The notes beneath the pieces are model-generated. The model searched no databases, was not told the DNA's origin, and was given only the letters and a program-made list of their open reading frames with translations. DNA of 9,610 nt from Candidatus Magasanikbacteria bacterium RIFCSPHIGHO2_02_FULL_47_14 (GTDB lineage: Bacteria > Patescibacteriota > Patescibacteriia > Magasanikbacterales > UBA922), in assembly GCA_001784275.1 (NCBI GenBank), contig MFQB01000024.1, positions 2,563 through 12,172 of the forward strand, in the 5' to 3' direction. A program made the position numbers and the translations under genes. Positions 1-4,804 of the stretch are shown piece after piece (positions within the stretch are counted from its first letter, which is position 1; every line of letters starts with the position of its first letter).

Positions 1-2
1 GT

Positions 3-719
3 GGTACCAGTGATGCAAATGACGCAGTCACACTTGTGGGTCAAGGTTTTGTCCAACAACCAGCGCCAACCCCAACACCGGTTCAGTGCGCATTGACAGC
101 AGGTAAGGCGTATAAAGAAGCCGGATCAAAGGCAATTTGGTACATCACAAGCCAGTGTACGAAACGTCCATTCAACAATCCACGAGTATTTTTCACCTAT
201 TTCAGTTCGTGGAACGACGTTTTGACAACGACCAAAGAGATGCTCGCCAAGGTTCCGACCGACGGACTTGGGTTCATGCCATGGGGCCCCTCATATGATC
301 CGCAATATGGTGCTTTAGTGAAGATTGTCAATGATCCGAAAGTCTATCTCTTGTTAGGCACCAAACGTCACTGGATTACCTCAGAAGGTGTCTTTACTGC
401 CTTAAAGTATGCCTGGACTTGGATCGAAGACGTGAGTCAGGAGTTATTGGATAAATACGAGAGCGCCGGCGAGATCACCTCAACCACTGAACATCCTGCG
501 TACACGCTCATCAAATACAAAAATAGCAATAAGGTCTACAGACTTGAACCGGATGCAAGTAACCCGGGGCGTGTTGTAAGACGCCATGTGAAAGATGAGG
601 CAACCTTTGAGAGTTTGGACTATCGCTGGGACCGGATCGTCACGGTTGACGAAGCAGAACAGTATACAGACGGAGATCAGATCGACTACTCAAAGAAGAT
701 CTATATCAGAGCAAGATAG
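3..719 (+). CDS. C-terminal part of a repeat-containing surface protein (5' end outside window)
   Basis: The reading frame is open to the left edge, so the visible 238 residues are the C-terminal part of a longer protein; the GTG at 36 is probably not the start. After a Pro/Thr linker (residues about 18-27, PAPTPTPV) the chain holds about three loosely similar units of roughly 50 residues. Each begins with a short strand (KAIWYI, PKVYLLL, NKVYRL), has an aromatic/basic middle (the second unit has TKRHWITS) and closes with W-x-x-I/V followed by an acidic helix (WNDVLTT, WTWIEDVSQ, WDRIVTVDE). Repeats of this kind are frequent in large exported proteins of Patescibacteria, and a proline-rich linker fits an extracellular location; both the export and the surface role are inferred, since no signal peptide is visible. 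No terminator is obvious after the stop; the next promoter begins 9 bases later. Confidence 0.65.
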   Translation, partial: GTSDANDAVTLVGQGFVQQPAPTPTPVQCALTAGKAYKEAGSKAIWYITSQCTKRPFNNPRVFFTYFSSWNDVLTTTKEMLAKVPTDGLGFMPWGPSYDPQYGALVKIVNDPKVYLLLGTKRHWITSEGVFTALKYAWTWIEDVSQELLDKYESAGEITSTTEHPAYTLIKYKNSNKVYRLEPDASNPGRVVRRHVKDEATFESLDYRWDRIVTVDEAEQYTDGDQIDYSKKIYIRAR

Positions 720-727
720 CGGTTATA

Positions 728-756
728 TTGACAGAAAAGGCCCTACCTGCTATACT
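728..756 (+). promoter_or_regulatory. Sigma70-type promoter for rpsO-NYN-pnp
   Basis: A perfect -35 box TTGACA (728-733) is followed by a 17-base spacer and a near-perfect -10 box TATACT (751-756), predicting transcription start near 763. This is the strongest promoter match I found in the window. It lies just after the stop of the surface protein gene and about 94 bases before the likely rpsO start, leaving an untranslated leader of about 87 bases. Confidence 0.8.
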
Positions 757-762
757 ACACCC

Positions 763-849
763 CGTTATTTATCCCTGGTTTGCCTGTAGCAGGCAGGGTC
801 GGACGCTGGCGGACATGCCCGCTTGACGCCCGTTATCATGCATGTTTTT
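763..849 (+). promoter_or_regulatory. Structured rpsO leader, possible S15 autoregulatory RNA
   Basis: The predicted leader contains a 6-bp hairpin TGCCTG-TAG-CAGGCA (781-795) and a second short one GCGG/CCGC (809-812 with 819-822, loop of six). GCAT (840-843) can also pair with ATGC (850-853) over the start codon. No Shine-Dalgarno sequence is visible just before ATG 850, so initiation may depend on leader structure. In several bacteria S15 represses its own mRNA through unrelated leader structures; that this leader does so is an inference. Confidence 0.4.
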
Positions 850-1209
850 ATGCTCAATAGAGACAAAAAGAAGCGCATTATTAAAAAGTACCAGGTGCAC
901 GAGGGAGATACCGGTTCGACCGAAGTGCAAGTAGCCATCTTATCCGCTGAGATCGATGAACTTGCTATCCACCTCAAGATGCACCCGAAAGATCACTCAT
1001 CCCGCCGCGGTTTGCTCCGCAAAGTGGGTGAGAGACGACGCCTCCTCCGCTATTTGAAGAAGGAAAATGCTGCTTCTTATGAGGAGCTGGTTAAAAAACT
1101 GAAGTTGAAACAAGCCAAACAGTTGTTGCAACAAAAACCAGATACAGATGTAGACGTTCCTGAAGAAGAAATTACTGATGTTGAAGATGAACCAGAAACA
1201 GAACAATAG
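850..1209 (+). CDS. rpsO: 30S ribosomal protein S15 with acidic C-terminal extension
   Basis: S15 is a primary 16S rRNA-binding protein of the small-subunit central domain and contributes to an intersubunit bridge. The S15 core is clear: TGSTEVQVAIL (21-31), LKMHPKDHSSRRGL (42-55) with the conserved His, Asp and Ser of the rRNA-binding turn, and GERRRLLRYL (60-69). The ATG at 850 (MLNRDKKKRII) matches the usual S15 N-terminus; in-frame ATGs at 838 and 823-region codons would add residues the family lacks. At 119 residues it exceeds the usual ~89. The extra ~30 residues form a Gln/Lys segment followed by a strongly acidic tail (12 Asp/Glu in residues 98-119). The coding sequence of that tail also contains the start of the downstream NYN gene, so the two genes overlap by about 23-32 bases and are probably translationally coupled. 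It is the first gene after the promoter at 728-756. Confidence 0.95.
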   Translation: MLNRDKKKRIIKKYQVHEGDTGSTEVQVAILSAEIDELAIHLKMHPKDHSSRRGLLRKVGERRRLLRYLKKENAASYEELVKKLKLKQAKQLLQQKPDTDVDVPEEEITDVEDEPETEQ

Positions 1210-1792
1210 AGTACATCCATTAAAGCACCCCGACCAACGTGTTGGGGTGTTTATTGATGTACAGAATTTGTATTACAGCGCCAAACACTTGTACGGAAAG
1301 AAAGTGAATTTTGGGGCTATCGTCCGAGAGGCCGTTGGCCAGCGCAAACTCATTCGAGCCATCGCGTATGTAGTTCGAACCGAAACCAGTGAAGAGTTGC
1401 CTTTTTTTGAGGCATTGTATAATTTGGGAATAGAGACCCGTGAAAAAGATCTGCAGATATATAAAAGCGGGCTCAAAAAGGCTGACTGGGACGTTGGTTT
1501 GACTGTCGATGCTATTCGATTGGCGCCAAGTCTGGACGCAGTGGTCATCGTTTCAGGCGACGGAGATTACCTGCCTTTGGTAGAGTACATCCAAAAGAGT
1601 AGCGGCAAGCAGGCAGAAGTTGTTGCTTTTGGTGAGACGACATCAAGCCGGTTGATTGAAGCTGCTGACGACTTCATAGACTTGAGTGAAGAAACCGGAC
1701 GGTTTTTGATTCCGGATAGAGGCGCGGTGTCGGCTAGCGCTCCGGTTCGTGAGCGAAAGATGCCGAAACCAAAGTTACCAAATGTTTCATAA
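1178..1792 (+). CDS. NYN-domain (LabA/DUF88-type, PIN-like) putative ribonuclease
   Basis: NYN domains are PIN-like metal-dependent nuclease folds, usually RNases. The signature acidic residues are present: FIDVQNL (D27, N30), ADWDVGLTVD (D105, D111) and VIVSGDGDYLPLV (D128, D130), followed by VVAFGETTSSRLIEAADDFIDL (written in part: V148-F151, then S156-L160 and the DDFIDL end at 164-169), typical of the LabA-like branch. The last ~30 residues are basic and proline-containing, with no recognised domain. The ATG at 1178 or the in-frame ATG at 1187 could be the start; both lie inside rpsO, and neither has a strong Shine-Dalgarno sequence, suggesting coupling to rpsO translation. The gene lies where many bacteria have rpsO directly followed by pnp, which makes a role in mRNA or rRNA processing plausible. 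RNA specificity cannot be read from the sequence. Confidence 0.87.
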   Translation: MLKMNQKQNNRVHPLKHPDQRVGVFIDVQNLYYSAKHLYGKKVNFGAIVREAVGQRKLIRAIAYVVRTETSEELPFFEALYNLGIETREKDLQIYKSGLKKADWDVGLTVDAIRLAPSLDAVVIVSGDGDYLPLVEYIQKSSGKQAEVVAFGETTSSRLIEAADDFIDLSEETGRFLIPDRGAVSASAPVRERKMPKPKLPNVS

Positions 1793-1805
1793 TTAATTAT
1801 TTAAG

Positions 1806-1882
1806 GAAGTTGGTCTGAGGACACCTAGGTCCGATCGTATGAGAGGATCTGTCGCTCTTGGATCAACTTCGATGGAGTTGAT
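1806..1882 (+). promoter_or_regulatory. Two-state structured RNA leader of pnp
   Basis: Bases 1806-1815 (GAAGTTGGTC) pair with 1861-1870 (GATCAACTTC) as a 10-bp stem with one G-U pair, enclosing smaller hairpins such as GGAC (1819-1822) with GTCC (1829-1832) and GATC (1833-1836) with GATC (1846-1849). The 3' strand of that stem can instead pair downstream: 1862-1868 (ATCAACT) with 1876-1882 (AGTTGAT), extendable by two pairs, burying the GGAG ribosome binding site at 1874-1877. The two folds share bases 1862-1870 and exclude each other. A switch that exposes or hides the pnp ribosome binding site is inferred from pairing alone. Confidence 0.5.
1874..1877 (+). promoter_or_regulatory. Ribosome binding site of pnp
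   Basis: GGAG stands seven bases before ATG 1885, ideal Shine-Dalgarno spacing, and fixes that start. It falls within the 3' part of the alternative hairpin described for the leader. Confidence 0.75.
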
Positions 1883-1884
1883 AT

Positions 1885-4152
1885 ATGCTTCAACCAAAAG
1901 CATGGTCGTTAGAATGGGGTGGTCGCACCCTGAGTATTGAAGTTGGACGGTTTGCATTACAAGCCGACGCTTCATGTACTGTTCGCTATGGAGACACAGT
2001 CATCTTGGCAACGGTCGCCAAGAGCAAAGATGTCCGTTCCGGGGTGGATTACTTGCCGCTTATGGTTGACTTTGAGGAGCGCTTATACGCAGCAGGAAAA
2101 ATCAAAGGAAGCCGATTTATCAAACGCGAGGGTCGTCCAAGTGACGAAGCAATTTTGGCAGGTCGGTTGGTCGATCGTTCTATTCGCCCATTGTTTGATG
2201 ATCGGATTCGTCATGACATCCAAGTTGTTTTGACCGCATTATCAGTTGACGGAGAAAACGATGCCCCAATCGTCGGTCTTATTGCCGCCAGTACAGTGTT
2301 GTCAATTTCCTCAATCCCATGGGGTGGTCCAATCGGTGCTGTACGTGTTGGCCAGCGTGCTGATGGTTCATTCATGATGAACGCGATGGCAAGTGAACTC
2401 GAAGCCGACGGAGCTTTGGACTTGGTCGTTGCTGGCACTCCAGAAAAGCTCGTGATGGTTGAGTCCGGTGCCAAAGAAGTCCCGGAAGAAAAGATGCTTG
2501 AGGCAATTAAGTGGGGCTTGGATCAGACGCAACCGGTGACTGAGTTCATCAATAAGATTGCAAAAGAACTTGGTGTTGTAAAAGCCGCTTTGCCTGTCGT
2601 CGCTGACGACTCTCAAGTTTTGGAAGACTCTGCGGAAGAGCAGGCGCGAAAGGCGGTACAGGCATTTGTCCAGAGTGCTGCTGACTCTCATATTTTTAAT
2701 AGCGTCAAGGTTTCTCGCAAAGAGCGGGTGGCTATGGTTGATGCCATTAAAGAAGGTGCAAAAGCATACCTGAATGAAAAAGGTATCGCGCCAGAGACTC
2801 ACGACATTGGACTGAAAGACATCAAGAAATACGTGAGTGAAGAAATCAGTAAACGAATTTTGGAAAACGGCCAACGGCTTGACGGGCGCACGTTGGACGA
2901 AATTCGTACTTTGGATATACAAGTTGACTTGGTTCCGCGTGTGCATGGATCAGGTATGTTTATGCGTGGTGACACACAGGTGTTATCTGTTGTGACCTTG
3001 GGTGCTCCTGGCGATGCACAAACTTTGGACTCCATGGAAGAAGAGGGAACAAAACGATACATGCACCATTATAATGATGCTCCATTTACCTATGGTGAGA
3101 CCGGACCAATGCGTGGTCCAGGCCGTCGTGCGATTGGCCACGGTGCTTTGGCAGAACGCGCACTTCAGCCGGCGCTACCAGCAGAGATTGATTTTCCTTA
3201 TGTGATTCGCGTTGTGTCTGAAGTCATGGGGTCAAATGGATCGAGTTCGATGGCGTCTACCTGTGGATCCACATTGTCTTTGATGGCAGCAGGTGTTCCG
3301 ATCAAGAAACCAGTCGCCGGTATTGCCATGGGCCTTGCCTCTGATGCAAAAACAGGCGCTTGGAAGGTTTTGACCGACTTGCAAGATGTAGAAGATGGTC
3401 CTGGCGGAATGGACTTTAAAATTACCGGTACTCGTGAAGGCATTACGGCAATTCAGATGGATACCAAGACCTCAGGTTTGACTTGGGACATTGTGAAACA
3501 AACCATTGTTCAGGCTCGTGAGGCACGACTGAAGATTTTGAATGCCATGGAACAGGTGATTGCCGCTCCTCGTGCTGAGCTGTCACCGTACGCACCTCGT
3601 ATTGAGACCTTGATCATTGACCCAAGCAAGATCGGTGATGTCATTGGTCCTGGCGGCAAGACGATTAAGAAGATTATCGAACAGACCGGTGTCGACATCG
3701 ACATCGAGCAAGACGGCCGCGTACTGGTCACCTCTGTGGATGCAGCTGCCATGGCACAGGCCATTGAGATTATCCGCCAGATCACCAAAGAAGTGGTGGC
3801 AGGCGAGATTTACGAAGGAACGGTTGTACGTCTGGAAGACTTTGGCGCATTTGTTCAGATCTTGCCAAATAAAGATGGGCTGGTGCATGTTTCAGAAATT
3901 AAATGGGAACGTGTTGGCAAGCCAGGTGACATATTGAATATGGGAGATAAGGTACAGGTGAAGGTCAAAGAAATAGATAATCTGGGACGTGTGAATCTTT
4001 CAATGAAGGCCTTGCTCCCACGACCGGAAGGATATGTAGAACCAACCCGTCCAGCCGGTGGATTCGGCGGAGGCCATCGCGGTGGTCCGGGTGGTGGACA
4101 TGGTGGACCTCGAGGCGGAGGAAAGTTTTTCCGTAAAGGCGGAGATAGATAG
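1885..4152 (+). CDS. pnp: Polynucleotide phosphorylase (polyribonucleotide nucleotidyltransferase)
   Basis: PNPase degrades RNA 3' to 5' using phosphate and releasing nucleoside diphosphates; it can also add tails. All family domains are present in order: first RNase PH-like domain (about 10-145), linking helical domain (about 240-320), catalytic second RNase PH-like domain (about 325-550), KH domain (about 570-632) with the GPGG loop at 588-591, and S1 domain (about 638-708). Active-site features in the second core include RGDTQVL (361-367), GPMRGPGRRAIGHGALAERA (407-426), NGSSSMAS (451-458), and D504 and D510 spaced six apart, matching the two aspartates of the E. coli enzyme. A third nearby aspartate of E. 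coli (in GDMDF) is glycine here. The 755 residues exceed the usual ~700 because of a Gly/Arg/His-rich tail (722-755), a likely flexible RNA-contacting segment. It is the last gene of the rpsO operon and has its own structured leader. Confidence 0.97.
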   Translation: MLQPKAWSLEWGGRTLSIEVGRFALQADASCTVRYGDTVILATVAKSKDVRSGVDYLPLMVDFEERLYAAGKIKGSRFIKREGRPSDEAILAGRLVDRSIRPLFDDRIRHDIQVVLTALSVDGENDAPIVGLIAASTVLSISSIPWGGPIGAVRVGQRADGSFMMNAMASELEADGALDLVVAGTPEKLVMVESGAKEVPEEKMLEAIKWGLDQTQPVTEFINKIAKELGVVKAALPVVADDSQVLEDSAEEQARKAVQAFVQSAADSHIFNSVKVSRKERVAMVDAIKEGAKAYLNEKGIAPETHDIGLKDIKKYVSEEISKRILENGQRLDGRTLDEIRTLDIQVDLVPRVHGSGMFMRGDTQVLSVVTLGAPGDAQTLDSMEEEGTKRYMHHYNDAPFTYGETGPMRGPGRRAIGHGALAERALQPALPAEIDFPYVIRVVSEVMGSNGSSSMASTCGSTLSLMAAGVPIKKPVAGIAMGLASDAKTGAWKVLTDLQDVEDGPGGMDFKITGTREGITAIQMDTKTSGLTWDIVKQTIVQAREARLKILNAMEQVIAAPRAELSPYAPRIETLIIDPSKIGDVIGPGGKTIKKIIEQTGVDIDIEQDGRVLVTSVDAAAMAQAIEIIRQITKEVVAGEIYEGTVVRLEDFGAFVQILPNKDGLVHVSEIKWERVGKPGDILNMGDKVQVKVKEIDNLGRVNLSMKALLPRPEGYVEPTRPAGGFGGGHRGGPGGGHGGPRGGGKFFRKGGDR

Positions 4153-4171
4153 TGGAAAAAAGATTTTTTAA

Positions 4172-4317
4172 CGCTGGTATATTCCTTGGCTGGCCGTTCG
4201 CATGCCCAGCGCGCATGCTCACTAACGTAGCTCGCATCCTCGTTCCCGACTCAGTCGGGACCACCATGCCCGGATGCTTCGCTAAGTTGCCCCTCAAGGA
4301 ATATACCAGCGCTTTTT
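4172..4317 (+). terminator. Long imperfect palindrome with terminator-like end after pnp (possible dispersed repeat)
   Basis: A perfect 17-bp inverted repeat, CGCTGGTATATTCCTTG (4172-4188) and its complement (4295-4311), bounds the element, and T-tract 4313-4317 follows it. Inside, TCCCGACTCAGTCGGGA (4244-4260) is a near-perfect hairpin. GCATCC (4234-4239) pairs with GGATGC (4272-4277), and TAGC (4228-4231) with GCTA (4281-4284), so the middle folds as one extended stem. GCTGG (4189-4193) and CCAGC (4206-4210) make a side hairpin. Termination for pnp is likely. The 106-base structured interior is far larger than a normal terminator and resembles a nested repeat or a non-autonomous palindromic element. 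No coding frame in it is credible. Confidence 0.7.
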
Positions 4318-4319
4318 AA

Positions 4320-4343
4320 TTATCCACACCTACCTGTGGACAG
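4320..4343 (+). other. Perfect DnaA-box-like 9-mer in a short inverted repeat
   Basis: TTATCCACA (4320-4328) equals the bacterial DnaA box consensus, and TGTGGACAG (4335-4343) is a diverged copy on the other strand (7 of 9). Together they form a 6-bp inverted repeat TCCACA/TGTGGA with a six-base spacer. A 9-mer like this can occur by chance in 10 kb, and nothing else here looks like an origin. It may equally be a hairpin or a site for another factor upstream of the TrpR-like gene. Confidence 0.3.
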
Positions 4344-4350
4344 AAATACG

Positions 4351-4359
4351 AAAGGAGAG
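4351..4359 (+). promoter_or_regulatory. Ribosome binding site before the TrpR-like gene
   Basis: AAAGGAGAG is a good Shine-Dalgarno sequence. It is best spaced for ATG 4362, which opens a two-codon frame (Met-Tyr-stop) whose TGA (4368-4370) overlaps ATG 4370 in the arrangement TGATG. ATG 4370, about ten bases away, begins the long frame, either directly or by reinitiation. Confidence 0.55.
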
Positions 4360-4363
4360 TAAT

Positions 4364-4390
4364 GTACTGATGTACCAGTACATAAGTACT
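4364..4390 (+). promoter_or_regulatory. Putative TrpR-type operator overlapping the start of the TrpR-like gene
   Basis: GTACTGATGTACCAGTAC (4364-4381) has arms GTACT and AGTAC separated by eight bases. This is the arm sequence and spacing I recall for E. coli TrpR operators (consensus GTACTAGTTAACTAGTAC), with 13 of 18 positions identical to that consensus. The symmetry extends one base pair inward and two outward, giving 8-bp arms at 4362-4369 and 4376-4383. A third half-site GTACT at 4386-4390 makes an overlapping inverted repeat with AGTAC at 4377-4381. The site sits at the gene for a TrpR-family protein, as expected of autoregulation. In RNA it would also be a hairpin with the ATG of 4370 in its loop. 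Confidence 0.5.
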
Positions 4391-4675
4391 ATGCAAACAC
4401 ACCATATATACAAACGAGAGTTGGTGCAACATTTGTGCCAGATCACCGATCCTAAAGAGATGGAGGCAGCTCTTGCCGATCTTTTGACTCCAAAGGAACT
4501 TGAGGATGTGGTGTTGCGGCTACAAATAATTAAACTCTTGGATAAAAAAATTCCACAACGAAATATTGCAAAGAAGTTGTCGATTAGTATCGCAAAGGTA
4601 ACACACGGGTCGCGTATGCTACAGGAAAAACCGAAAGGAAAAGGGTGGCAATGGGCGCTGGGGAGGCAGCAGTAA
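4370..4675 (+). CDS. TrpR/YerC-family helix-turn-helix regulator
   Basis: The protein (101 residues) matches the Trp repressor superfamily, which includes E. coli TrpR and the YerC/YecD-type proteins of Gram-positives and Patescibacteria. The conserved run begins at LTPKELEDVVLRLQIIKLL (39-57) and continues into the helix-turn-helix IPQRNIAKKLSISIAKVTHG (61-80). It aligns with E. coli TrpR except for about one residue between the helices. The arginine equivalent to E. coli R54 appears as R50, but the tryptophan-contacting R84 is replaced by H79, and S88 by a methionine, so tryptophan binding is uncertain. ATG 4370 follows the ribosome binding site; ATG 4391 (MQTHHIYKREL) is an alternative start that would leave the operator-like palindrome wholly upstream. 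The gene is monocistronic, lying between the pnp palindrome and a cluster of hairpin/T-tracts. Autorepression is suggested by that palindrome. No tryptophan biosynthesis gene is present, but trpS follows 1.5 kb downstream. Confidence 0.85.
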   Translation: MYQYISTMQTHHIYKRELVQHLCQITDPKEMEAALADLLTPKELEDVVLRLQIIKLLDKKIPQRNIAKKLSISIAKVTHGSRMLQEKPKGKGWQWALGRQQ

Positions 4676-4700
4676 CCCGGTGATGTATTTTCTATACAAG

Positions 4701-4723
4701 TCCTCCGGGTTCGGGGGATTTTT
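4701..4723 (+). terminator. Intrinsic terminator after the TrpR-like gene
   Basis: TCCTCC (4701-4706) pairs with GGGGGA (4713-4718) through one T-G pair, with a six-base loop, and five T residues follow directly (4719-4723). A competing stem AACCCGG (4674-4680, overlapping the stop codon) with CCGGGTT (4705-4711) would break this hairpin, an arrangement seen in attenuators. Confidence 0.7.
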
Positions 4724-4727
4724 GTTT

Positions 4728-4745
4728 GCGAAGAATTTCGCTTTT
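4728..4745 (+). terminator. Second hairpin plus T-tract in tandem
   Basis: GCGAA (4728-4732) pairs with TTCGC (4737-4741) over a four-base loop, and TTTT follows (4742-4745). The stem is short, so this is a weak terminator on its own. It counts mainly as the middle of three consecutive similar units. Confidence 0.45.
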
Positions 4746-4748
4746 GGT

Positions 4749-4768
4749 AAAGATGTAGACATCTTTTT
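4749..4768 (+). terminator. Third hairpin plus T-tract, or an 18-bp palindromic site
   Basis: AAAGATGTAGACATCTTT (4749-4766) is an almost perfect palindrome: stem AAAGATG/CATCTTT with loop TAGA, then two more T. It can act as a weak bidirectional terminator. It could also be an operator just upstream of the GCS2-like gene, whose start is 36 bases further on. The sequence does not decide between them. Confidence 0.45.
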
Positions 4769-4804
4769 CAAGAGGGAAGTTTCAACAACTCACGGGGGGT
4801 TCCC

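Noticed and set aside
1793..1975. 60-codon minus-strand frame across the pnp leader
   Set aside because: It overlaps the structured leader and the pnp start in antisense and has no supporting signal.
2368..2946. 192-codon minus-strand frame inside pnp
   Set aside because: Fully antisense to conserved PNPase domains, with no recognisable protein features.
3965..4297. 110-codon minus-strand frame running through the pnp tail and the palindrome
   Set aside because: Composition follows the Gly-rich pnp tail in antisense and the palindrome; no ribosome binding site or motif.
4667..4730. Tryptophan leader-peptide attenuator or T-box
   Set aside because: There are no Trp codons in a short leader frame and no T-box-like sequence; only competing stems are seen.
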